NCBI RefSeq assembly: GCF_029227915.1
Contig: NC_079882.1
Location: 26,169,001-26,233,000 of the forward strand
Length of the DNA stretch: 64,000 nt
Direction: 5' to 3'
Origin: Hydractinia symbiolongicarpus
Lineage: Eukaryota > Cnidaria > Hydrozoa > Anthoathecata > Hydractiniidae
In this document: piece after piece, positions 15,201 to 23,335 of the stretch
Layout of the letters: every line of letters begins with the position of its first letter
Numbering within the stretch: position 1 is the stretch's first letter
The notes under the pieces: model-generated
The model's database searches: none
Seen by the model: only the letters and a program-made list of their open reading frames with translations
What the model was told of the DNA's origin: nothing
Made by a program: the position numbers and the translations under genes

Positions 15201-15569
15201 AATACTAACCTTCCAAATATGAAGAAATTTGATTTGGACCACAACGCACAGGAAAATTTGCTTCTGTTTTCTGTTTAGAAGCTACATAATTAGGGTCATT
15301 TACAACTTCAGGCCTAAAAAAATATTGCTACAAGTTCCACATAAGGCAAGGACAATGAACAGCTGCCACAATGATTTTTATATAGAAAAATGAGCGAAGT
15401 ATTACCTCAGGAAAACTCCTTCTCCCTTTTCACCCCACCAAATCAGCTGTGTTTGGACATCTTTTGGAGGAGAGGGTATTGACCAAACTAATTCACCAAC
15501 CTTAACAGACAAGAAGCAACGAAGCTGACCTTCAACCAATGGTGGAAGACTTGCTCCAATGAGGGACAT
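248..15569 (-). CDS. C2CD3: C2CD3, C2 domain-containing centriole protein (21 exons, 3' end outside window)
   Basis: C2CD3 builds centriolar distal appendages and is needed for ciliogenesis (family knowledge). Exons read on the minus strand: 15406-15569, 15210-15313, 12284-12372, 12071-12195, 11495-11711, 10685-10838, 9604-10612, 8904-9356, 8697-8798, 5799-5885, 5240-5344, 5102-5169, 4984-5021, 4392-4508, 4073-4293, 3320-3559, 2649-2908, 2406-2491, 1951-2295, 1174-1332, 248-804. Diagnostic strings match vertebrate C2CD3 in order: SLPPLVEGQLRCFL, PVRCGPNQISSYL, LLLKGQQLRDAM, SLLSDLFYT, YYMSFKDP, VWGETDCYIQYYFP, KTTLCTPNPVFN and YYPNVRDQMIAK. Phases agree at most junctions. A phase break between 15210 and 12372 fits a missed exon, where vertebrates have an extra C2 segment. 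The 1951/1332 junction also stays unresolved. The start Met at 15569 follows a CAG that could be an acceptor, so an upstream exon is possible. The exon ending at 248 has a GTAAGTG donor, so the gene continues left. Confidence 0.93.
1566..1614. repeat. Perfect 23-bp inverted repeat with a 3-nt loop
   Basis: Arms 1566-1588 and 1592-1614 are exact reverse complements around the trinucleotide ATG. It lies in a C2CD3 intron (between exons 1174-1332 and 1951-2295). It could come from a foldback element or from template switching. Confidence 0.9.
3814..3864. repeat. Inverted repeat of ~21 bp arms in a C2CD3 intron
   Basis: TATTTTATTTATGGG followed by a CCTAC block is mirrored after a short loop by GTAGG and CCCCATAAATAAAATA. 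There is one mismatch or indel near the loop. Confidence 0.75.
7306..8250 (+). CDS. Intronless divergent class A (rhodopsin-like) GPCR nested in a C2CD3 intron
   Basis: A 314-residue ORF with seven hydrophobic segments: roughly residues 9-33, 42-70, 80-108, 127-147, 162-187, 215-243 and 255-277. Class A landmarks are visible but altered. TM1 has the conserved Asn (ATLNIL) and TM4 has a Trp (FASWVF). TM5 has its Pro (SIPMLV). The DRY box after TM3 reads FEHVVSIAKPLNY, keeping the ICL2 KPLNY pattern. The TM6 CWxP motif has become CYGTD, and TM7 NPxxY has become TPIIF. A Cys precedes TM3 (AVICDIF) and another lies in ECL2 (LRCHY), fitting the usual disulfide. The N-terminus is very short and has no signal peptide. 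The gene lies on the strand opposite C2CD3, wholly inside the intron between its exons 8697-8798 and 5799-5885. ATG codons at 7306 and 7309 are both possible. Ligand unknown; it resembles the lineage-expanded orphan receptors common in cnidarians (inference). Confidence 0.85.
   Translation: MMVVQSPVLGTFIFLFAVIAATLNILTLFLFIKLKEYQHVSCYATINIVIVNILQALITIPSFGALQFDISNKANAVICDIFSFTYFVFMHSVIFSLLLTTFEHVVSIAKPLNYRYIMRSEYILKYIFASWVFIILFDVIPFFNQTDYLRCHYIPRKQWSDTAHIAMSSIPMLVIVFCWIYIIQVSLKQHRKLYPESVKRNAAYIKEKTTKSTILIVSVYLLCYGTDSLYNMMYILCYTSCFPSDFKESHTDSSIRFASKVLILFFSLVTPIIFCCRKELFREYTKNLKGKIKRVEFSSVFKFTEDVNAASTNV
12893..13648 (-). pseudogene. Penelope-like element remnant: RT-distal region plus GIY-YIG endonuclease
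   Basis: Two minus-strand reading blocks, 13244-13648 and 12893-13183, are separated by a frame break. The downstream block has the GIY-YIG type core: YTCPVESCDATYIGETANR, then the Arg-rich helix (LNERMIDHQKR) and a His-rich block. This is how Penelope-like retroelements end. The upstream block has the connector region typical of these proteins (PFMVLPYKGHHGN, LNSTFKQFLPANVKP). The catalytic RT core is missing, so this is a 5'-truncated, frameshifted copy inside a C2CD3 intron. The sequence 3' of the stop shows no hammerhead-like core, unlike the other Penelope-like tails in this window, so it may belong to another family. Confidence 0.8.
14009..15098. mobile_element. About 1.1 kb element bounded by ~55 bp imperfect inverted repeats
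   Basis: The left arm (14009-14063) and the reverse complement of the right arm (15044-15098) share long blocks, including TTGCTATGC, TCTTCC, ACGAGCT and GAAGTG, at roughly 80 percent identity by eye. Just inside the right arm are two compact hairpins, 14965-14986 (GCCAGCACT stem) and 14986-15043. There is no coding sequence. It lies in the C2CD3 intron between exons 12284-12372 and 15210-15313. A non-autonomous DNA transposon is the likeliest explanation. I could not define a target-site duplication. Confidence 0.6.
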
Positions 15570-17195
15570 AACTGAAATGGACTGAGATGATGAGTTTTAG
15601 CTAAAAAAAATAAAAAATTGACAGGTGGCAACAAAAAGTGAAACCATGGTAGTCATATTATTACATTTTACCAGGTTGAAAATAAATAAATTTAAAACAA
15701 TATTTCTATAAAGTAATTTTTTATTGTCATGGGGTCAAATATTTTGATATTTTTTTGTGTTGCTGATACCAGTAGCTACAAGTCTTTTTTAAATGCTAAA
15801 AGTAACCTATTAGCTAGATATTGTGGTAAATACATCAAAATAGGGATAAACAACATTTGTGAAAAGTAAGCAAAAAATGATCTCTAGCTCCATATAAGCA
15901 GAAATTATTCTACAGTATAACACCAAAAGCTTCAAAAAACATTTTGTATTGATACTTTGAGAACTGATATATAGAGTCACATGGCATGCTTGTAAGATTT
16001 TTAAAATGAAGATGATATGACTGTGGCTTGGTTAATTCTTTAGAATAAAATTATTAATTATTATATAAATAAAAAGTAGACTCGTTAAAATGGTCCCTGT
16101 GTACATGAATGGTAAACTCAGAACGAAAAAAAACAAGAGCATAAACTCCTTATTAAAGTCTTGGAAAAGTCATACAATTCCTTTGATTGGGAGCAATACA
16201 AGAGAGCTCAAAATCAATTTCTACCTTTAGCAATGACAGAACACCTGACAAGGAAACGTTTAAAGGTACAGTACAGTGTAGGGAATCTAATAAATTTCGC
16301 CTTGATTTACGACGGCAACGCAATATTTACAACAGCAATTTTTTTTAGAGTGTCTTATAATATGCCTTTCTCCTCCATAACAACTGATAATATACATGTC
16401 AGATGAATTAAATTCCGATTGACCTACCTTCTCCTGGTGTACTTCGTTAAGTAAATAATAAGTTAAACAACTGTTATTTACGAACTGCAGGTCAGGGCAC
16501 ATTCATATCGTTTTGTTTGAAGGGCATACCAGTTGTTTAGTAGAGTTGTATACCGCAAACGTTGTCAGAGACATGCTTTAGAAATGCTAGTCGGGACACA
16601 GTTCCACAAAATAGAACTGTATAGGAGACTCAATGATAGAGTCCTTAATAGAACGTCTCCATGCAAAGCTGACGGCAGGTCGGACTCGTTGCCTACTGTG
16701 CAGTACGGGAGATTGAACTTTAAGGAGTATATATCATCCTGGACCTCTTTATTATACAATATATTGTATAAAAGAGGTCCAGGATGTACGAAATTTAGAG
16801 AAATTTCTCCATTCTTTTCAATTTTCATTGTGAAGTTATAGTGGTCTTACATACCATGAATTTTCTAGACCTTCAAAAATGCTTTTCACTAAGTGCATTT
16901 AGTCTCACATTGGCTGGAAACTGAAACTGCATAAAGTAAAAGCAATCAGAGATCCATAATGAACTTTGTCCCCAAGAAAGAGGACATGATATATTTATGG
17001 AATAAAGCAATATTTTTACAGTTTTCAATACAGTTCTTCATTTGAAGATGTCACTATGATGTTACGCACAAACGAACAAAACAAAAAAGGAACAGAAAGG
17101 ATAAAGAAATTATTTATTATTCCACTTGTTTGCGATTTTGCCATTTTTTGTCTGTATTTTTTTGCCATCGCTGTGTTAGATTAGGTCAGCATTTA
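15570..17195. other. Intergenic stretch upstream of C2CD3; no gene recognised
   Basis: Several overlapping ORFs of 70-100 codons occur at 16161-16841 on both strands, but none shows a family motif. On the minus strand near 16560-16640 the string LWNCVPTSI weakly resembles LINE C-terminal tails. The only firm structure is the foldback at 16735-16786. Confidence 0.5.
16735..16786. repeat. 52-bp foldback with ~25-bp arms
   Basis: CATCCTGGACCTCTTT is mirrored by AAAGAGGTCCAGGATG around an ATACAATATATTGTAT centre. The two arms differ only by a 2-nt indel. Confidence 0.9.
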
Positions 17196-17250
17196 CCTCG
17201 ATATTTGTAAGGCTAGCCATGTATAATATGCACATCTACCCATCTATCTT
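17196..17250 (+). mobile_element. 3' tail of the tRNA-derived SINE (5'-truncated copy)
   Basis: The block CCTCGATATTTGTAAGGC, followed by TAGCCATGTA and ATATGCACATCTA, matches the 3' end of the full-length SINE at 36440-36789. It ends in the same short CATCTATC-like repeats. Confidence 0.75.
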
Positions 17251-17439
17251 GGTACACAAAAATCCCTAAAATGCTGAGCTTATGAATCAATGTTCATTAC
17301 AAATTTACCTGTGTGAGAGATTAAACACTGTTTTTGAGATATTCTTAAACAATTTTAGTTTATTTTGTTTTAAGTTATAGCAATTTTCATATGAGTAGTT
17401 TCTTTTTCGCCATAATGTATATTAAAACAAAATAATAGA

Positions 17440-18420
17440 AGAAATAAACAGAAAGAAACAGAAATTAATAAACATGACTTATTACATGAAGCACTCAATA
17501 GTTATCACCCAAATATTAAATTAACCGTTGAGAAGAACCCAACGAAATTTCTTGATACACACATAATTAGAAAAGGTAATACATTTGAAACAATGGTATA
17601 TCGAAATTAAATTAAATTAGCTACCTATTGAAAGTCGGCAGTCCTGATAAGATATAAAAGAAATGCTGTAAGTGGAGACCTTCACAGAGTACAAAAAATC
17701 TCTAGCAACTTTGGAGAGGAAGTAAAGTACATACAAGAGAAATATAAGAAAGCAAATTTCCCTTGCAAGTTTATATCAAGTGTCATTGATAATTTTAAAA
17801 ATAACGAGGAGGTGGACATTATTCCTGATTGGTTATTTGAAGAAAAGAAAAAATTGTTTTTCAGGTTACCATTTTGTGATCAAAATGAAAAGGATTTTAA
17901 AAATTTATTAACAAACTTAATGAGTTTAATAATAACCGTTTTATTTTCATTGTATTATGGTCAACAAAGAAAATAAAATCTTTGTTTCATTAAAAAGACA
18001 GAAACAGATATCCATCCTGTGCTCGTGTTGCAAGAATTACATTGGCGAAACAATCCGTAATGCAGAAATCTGCTGGAGAGAGCATGATTCGATGAAAGAA
18101 AAGTCAGAGCCATCCATGCATGTTGTTACATATAGTGGTCACTCGTTTACGTGGAAAATAATTTCAAGGGCCTCAGGGTTTTCGTAAAAAGCATATTTAT
18201 GCAGATACAGAACCCAACTTTAAATGAACAATTAGACTATAACATATTAACACTTTTTCATAATGGCATAACTTAAAAAAGTATAATTTTATGACAAATT
18301 AGATTTTATAAATCCCCTAGACGATGTTTTAATTATGTAATTTTTGTATATATATGAGCACACATTTTTAAGTTTTATACCTGATGATGTAAGCATACTT
18401 ACGAAAAGCTTCGTTTTAAT
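17440..18420 (+). pseudogene. Decayed Penelope-like retroelement (3' RT, GIY-YIG, 3' UTR)
   Basis: Conceptual fragments appear in order, broken by stops and frameshifts. At 17500-17560 is an RT-palm-like HPNIKLTVEKN then KFLDTHI. At 17640-17780 is IRYKRNAVSGDLHR, then NFGEEVKYIQEKYKKANFP. At 17957-18187 is a GIY-YIG remnant with NYIGETIRN and the downstream WREHD. The 3' region holds a hammerhead-like core (18381-18406). The order matches Penelope-like elements (RT, linker, GIY-YIG). It cannot encode an active protein. Confidence 0.8.
18381..18406 (+). ncRNA. Hammerhead-like ribozyme core in a Penelope-like 3' tail
   Basis: The string CTGATGA (18381-18387) is followed by a 5-bp stem, GTAAG-CATA-CTTAC (18389-18402), then GAAA (18403-18406). 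That is the order of a hammerhead catalytic core and stem II. One extra T at 18388 sits at the base of stem II. Penelope-like elements are known to carry hammerheads. Stems I and III were not established, so cleavage activity is unproven. Confidence 0.5.
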
Positions 18421-19223
18421 TTAATACAGATATATATTTTAACATGTCATTTTATTATACAATTTTCAAATGTTATTATAGTCAACCTAGGCCAAAATAG
18501 CCCTTGGTAACACCATATATCCTGTGAAGAATTCAAAATGTTTTTGTTACCTGTGTATATATCATTAAATTTACTATCAAGCACCTTTCGGGAATATGTG
18601 TGATTTATGTTACTTTTATTCATACCTCTTCCTCCAAAATTAAGAACATTTGAGAAGATTTTCAAAGTAATGTTATGAGCATAGAATAAATTGCTGTACC
18701 CATGTAGCTTTTGTACGTATTTTCCACACAGAATAAGATTTGAGGATGTATTTAAAAACCAAATTAAAAAGTTGTTTAGATGATTCTCAACTAGGCAGAT
18801 ATAGCTTCCCTGCTTTCTGCTTAGCTTGCCACTTTTTACAATGATTTATCATTTAGTAGTTATTTTCATTCTCTTCCCCCAACAAAATGCTTCTCCTGGA
18901 TGCAATGTGTGATAGCTTGGTGAAGTGCATTCAACTCAATAATTGACATGATCTAGCATAATATATAGAATGCATATCTTACTTTTTATGACCATTGCTA
19001 TTTAATGCAGCTTTTTAAATACCTTTAGTTATGTGTTTCTGCCTATTTCAGTCTTGATTACTGCTGTATTAAAAAAGACAACTCCCTGGGGGCGAGGTCT
19101 CTTGGCAGTGGTAAGTGCCATAAAGAGACACAAGATAAGTAGTATATAAAAGACGGTCCAAACCTGTGGATTTATCTACGGACCACCAACTAGTTTTATT
19201 TTTATATTTATGTACTATATTAT

Positions 19224-19355
19224 ACTAGTCGGTGGCTCGTGGAAAATCCACGGGTTTGCCAGTTCTTTTTAAACCGCATAACGTGCGTCTCGCTACTTTC
19301 GGTACCATTTTGCAGGACAGACGGACAGACGTATACGGGTATTATAATATAGATA
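19224..19355 (+). repeat. Small dispersed repeat with GTGGAAAATCCAC palindrome, copy 1
   Basis: Begins ACTAGTCGGTGGC, contains CGTGGAAAATCCACGGGTT and ends GTATACGGGTATTATAATA then TAGATA. A second copy lies at 21595-21733 in the same orientation. No coding capacity. It may be a short SINE or MITE family. Confidence 0.75.
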
Positions 19356-19376
19356 TTTATATTTGTGTATTTATAA

Positions 19377-19765
19377 AGGAATGATATGAGAATGGTTAGT
19401 TGGATGTGTAACGCCAGTCTGAGAGACAAAAAGAGGTTAGATGAGCTAAGAAGCAGGCTAAGTATCTGTAGAATTAAAGATGTTATCTGGATAAGAAGAT
19501 TGAATTGGCTGGGGCACTTGGAAAGAATGGAGGAGGATAATTAGGTAAGAAAGTGTAGAGACTTGATAGTTTCTGGGGCCAAGCCCAGAGGCAGACCGAG
19601 AAAGACTTTTCAGGAGGTTATAAGAACAGACTTGAAACAGAGGAATTTGAGTTTAGATCTAATACAGTCTAGAGATCAGATTGGAAGAGGGTCATTAATA
19701 TAACCATCCAACCCATGCTAGCATGGAAAAGGGACGTTAAGCCGAGAATGATGATAATGATGATG
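19377..19765 (+). mobile_element. 3' end of an RTE-like LINE (5'-truncated copy B)
   Basis: The sequence matches the 3' end of the element at 26149-27765: the region encoding [15 protein letters not shown], then RLNWLGHLERMEEDN, then the terminal CCATGCTAGCATGGAAAA. It ends in GAGAATGATGATAATGATGATG, the trinucleotide tail typical of RTE-type LINEs. The reading frame is broken by stops (for example the TAG after ERMEEDN). Confidence 0.8.
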
Positions 19766-20498
19766 TACTTGGTCATGCAGAGCTCCTAAAGCCTTGTATG
19801 GTGCGCTGTTTCAATCAACGAATTCTGGGACGAATACTTGACCATAAAAACCTCTCACATAGACAACAAGTTACGAATAATATATATTATTTTCCTGCAT
19901 ATTTTTGACTATTTTTAGGTCAAGAAACTGTGATGTAATTTTCTTTGGGCTGATATGCATTCAACAGAGCATCTTTGAAAACAGTTAAGTCTTGCTCTAC
20001 TCTACTACACACAATGTTTTAAAAAACTAAAGTCTGTTTCCAAGAGACTGCTGTAGCCTAGCTTTTAAAAAAACAAACTGATCTTCCAAGGCACAAAATG
20101 TTTATAAAATCAGCAATGATGCTTAACAACATCCTAAGTTTAGTATATGGTTTCGATATAGTTTTTGTTACCTATTATGTGAACACGTTTGTTTTGTTTA
20201 CATTTTCTCGACTTCCGCGCTAACTGTTCTATTCAAGACCCCCATGGAATCAAAAGAACTATAACTATCTCAATCGGTCAGTTTTGTCATGTTTTCGCTT
20301 AATTATACCAAGTCGTCATTATTCAAGAGATACTAACTTTTTATATAAAGTAATTTTCTGGGTAAAAAATTAAACACAAGTTAATTTTATTGCCGTAAAA
20401 CTTAAAATACATATATTTTTTGACAAAAATAAGCGGTTTCAGGTCATTGTTATTGTTTGGTGTATATCTACCTTGCTTTGTCGACAGAATTTCTTGGA
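19766..20498. other. Intergenic stretch, nothing recognised
   Basis: AT-rich non-coding sequence between the RTE-like tail and the membrane-protein ORF. No repeat or motif was identified. Confidence 0.4.
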
Positions 20499-20566
20499 AA
20501 TGGGCCGTACTGTCCTAAGAATCTACACAGAGCGGGACGTTTACTCATGCCCCAAATTGAGCGGAG

Positions 20567-21364
20567 ATGGTAAAATGTCTCGAATGTAGCTGCGCGTATT
20601 TACCTCAAGAAGGGCTAAAGTACCTAAAGTACGGTAGAGCAATTTTTTTCAAGACTTCGTATAAGTGTATTTGTGTGAGACCAATAGCACAGCTCACTGA
20701 CTGGATGGATAGAAGACAGACGAATATGAATGAGGAAAGGCGTCCACTAATAGCTTCAGGTGGTTTACATACCACAAGTATAACCTTAGAAGAGTATGGA
20801 AGGGCTATTCGTATCAACGATAGTGCTTTTGCAGCCACGAATCACTTTATTCGTCAAAGTAGACCATTTTTTCCAAAAAGAAAATTGCGCGAATACTTTT
20901 ACTTTAAGCGGATGAGATGGCTTATTGCTTTACTTTTTCTTGCTAATTTCCTCTGTTTTGACAGTCTTTACATGGCATTGGCAATGGATACCATGAATCT
21001 GCTCTTATTGTTCATATTCTTACAGCATCAATTTGTTAACTGTTGCACCATGACCTATGTTCGAAGCCAACCTGTCATCGACAGCCAACAAGCATGGAAT
21101 ACGTTTTACAAGTTTTCAGTTCGTGAGCTACATGGTGCTTTTTTACACATCTATGAAAGTGGCTTAGGATACGTAGCCCTCAGTGAACAAGAGGTACAAG
21201 TCCAGGTTTTTAACAAAGTGGCTGATATGTACATGAAACATGCACAATGCTACTCAATATGGTTTCTTTTGCTTATCATATTAATGGCAAGCTACAGTGG
21301 CTTCTGGTCATATGCACATTGGGGTGAATGGAAATCATGTCAGCAATTTAAACACTTTAGATAA
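20567..21364 (+). CDS. Unrecognised multi-pass membrane protein
   Basis: An open frame of 265 codons. The more convincing start is the Met at 20726 (MNEERRPLIASGG), giving 212 residues; the 53 residues before it are Cys-rich and may be untranslated. From that Met, residues ~1-75 are hydrophilic and cytosol-like, ending in a basic stretch (PKRKLREYFYFKRMRW). Two closely spaced hydrophobic segments follow (LIALLFLANFLCFDSLYMAL and MDTMNLLLLFIFLQHQF). A loop of ~75 residues comes next, then a final hydrophobic helix (SIWFLLLIILMASYSGFWSY) and a short basic tail. A possible short upstream exon starts at ATG 20499 with a GTAAAA donor near 20573, but joining it did not give a clean frame. I do not recognise the family and assign no function. 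The uninterrupted hydrophobic patterning argues for a real gene. Confidence 0.6.
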   Translation: MVKCLECSCAYLPQEGLKYLKYGRAIFFKTSYKCICVRPIAQLTDWMDRRQTNMNEERRPLIASGGLHTTSITLEEYGRAIRINDSAFAATNHFIRQSRPFFPKRKLREYFYFKRMRWLIALLFLANFLCFDSLYMALAMDTMNLLLLFIFLQHQFVNCCTMTYVRSQPVIDSQQAWNTFYKFSVRELHGAFLHIYESGLGYVALSEQEVQVQVFNKVADMYMKHAQCYSIWFLLLIILMASYSGFWSYAHWGEWKSCQQFKHFR

Positions 21365-21594
21365 ATTGCCAATTTTTGCCTTTCATACTACTTAATTTTA
21401 TTTTAAAGCTTAGCATTTTAGCTAGATATATAAAGAAAGTATATATATAAGAAATTTTTTAGCTTATTATTTTTTAGCTTATTATTTTTGGTGATTTTCT
21501 TAAATGTCTTAATAATGGAGTCTTTTAAGGTTACTGAGTTGTGGTTGCAGTAGTTGAAAATTTAAGATTGGTACCCAACAGAATATTTAAAAAC

Positions 21595-21733
21595 ACTAGT
21601 CGTTAGCCCGTGGAAAATCCACGGGTTCGCCCATCCTTTTTATACCACATTGCGTGCTTCTAGCTATTGTGCAGCTAAGCTACCATTTTGCGTGACATAC
21701 AGACACATGTATACGGGTATTTTAATATAGATA
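21595..21733 (+). repeat. Small dispersed repeat with GTGGAAAATCCAC palindrome, copy 2
   Basis: Same family and orientation as 19224-19355. It shares ACTAGTCG, CCCGTGGAAAATCCACGGG, CATTTTGCG and the 3' end GTATACGGGTATTTTAATA then TAGATA. It lies 230 bp downstream of the membrane-protein ORF. Confidence 0.75.
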
Positions 21734-23335
21734 ATTGTAAATTATTTAAACATAGGAGACTGAAAATACAAATAATAAATGTCCCCTGTAGAAAATAAGC
21801 TGAGTAATGTATGTGATAAATGTGTGTTAAAATTTAATGTACAGTGATATTGATTTTTTTCCGTAAGTCTATAAGTAATCCGGTTAAATTTTTACAAAGT
21901 ATATTCAGATTGTTAGTTGTAAATTAATGTATTTTCTTAAACAGAATTTACACGAAAAAGTGTTGCAGGAATAAAAAAAATTATTTTTAGTTATTTTTAT
22001 TTAAATGAGAAAACAACAAATCATTGAAATTACGATCTCATTCTCAGTGCTTCTTTTTCCCTTTCTGATGTCTGAATGGCAGGAAATAATTATCTCAAGT
22101 ACTATTTATTAAAAATACCTTCCTCTCTGCAGTGTTTCCCGTATGTCATCTCGAACACCAGATCTCAGAAGAATTTCATTTTGCGAATAGAGTTTTAATA
22201 ATAATATGATAAAGTTTCAATGACCGATTTTTATTACATAATTTGGCATATGTTTGGCATTTCAGATCATTATTTTGTTGTTCTAAACAATTGAACTAAA
22301 TTGTTCTTAACTTTATATTGTAGTCTGATATTCTTATTATTAAGCATGTATTTTAACTAAAAGGTGCAGCGCAAGTTTACGACTATCCTCAGTTTTTTAG
22401 GTTTTTTCTACGTTAGGAAAAAACCCAAAAAAAAAGTCCTGTAAAACCTATATAGTTACCCGGACGAAGTTGCGATTATACAAATAATTAAAGGCGTTTT
22501 TTGTCCTTCATCAAAGTCGAAGGGGCAAAAATGGTTAAATTAAATGCACACACAATGGCTTACTATACTCCTGAATTTCGCGAATAATGAAATTGAAAGA
22601 AATTCGATAGAATACATTTTCGCCAATGGCAACTGGCAATTAAAGCATTTAGCGAACAGTACAAAAATTCGCAAAGTGGCGAAAATTTATATATTAAATC
22701 CATACAAACCTGGGTTAACAGCAAAATTAATTCCATACGAATTTTAATCACAAGCTGTCGTATGTTTTCCAGGAGTCTGCTAAATTACATGACTTGTGTG
22801 CCTTAGCATTAATTTTGATACACATTTAGTAGCCAAACCTGTCGCCCCTCCGTTTATTAATACCCATTCCCACATTGTATAATAATCCGCTAAATATTAA
22901 CAAAACATCCTTAAATTGGTGCATAAACAACGTTTTACAATGTGTTTTGCTTGTCTAACAAGAAAGTAATATTTCACATTGGTCGTGTAAATAAGATTAC
23001 ATTTATTGATGTGATATATGTAAATATGCTTATCATTCTTTTCAAAAACTTTATATCGGAAAATATGACATAAATGCCACTCGGCAGATATATTTAAGTT
23101 ATTTTTCTTCTTTTTTTCCCCAATAAATGCATGGATAGTTTTCACTAAAGTTTATCAAAATACTAAAAACGTAAAGCACTGACGGACGAAGAGACACATG
23201 ACACGTCGGCTCGCAATGCACTTACGTTAACAAACCGCATTTGCTTTTAATCTACATTCAATAAAAAACAATAATAAACGACTTTTTCATTTAATTTTTG
23301 TACACACACAAAACTAATTATTTACAGAAAGGTAT
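21734..23335. other. Intergenic stretch without recognised gene
   Basis: AT-rich. Weak TTTCGCGAA-type motifs at 22570-22690 recall the GCGAAA-rich elements elsewhere in the window. No convincing coding sequence was seen on either strand. Confidence 0.4.
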
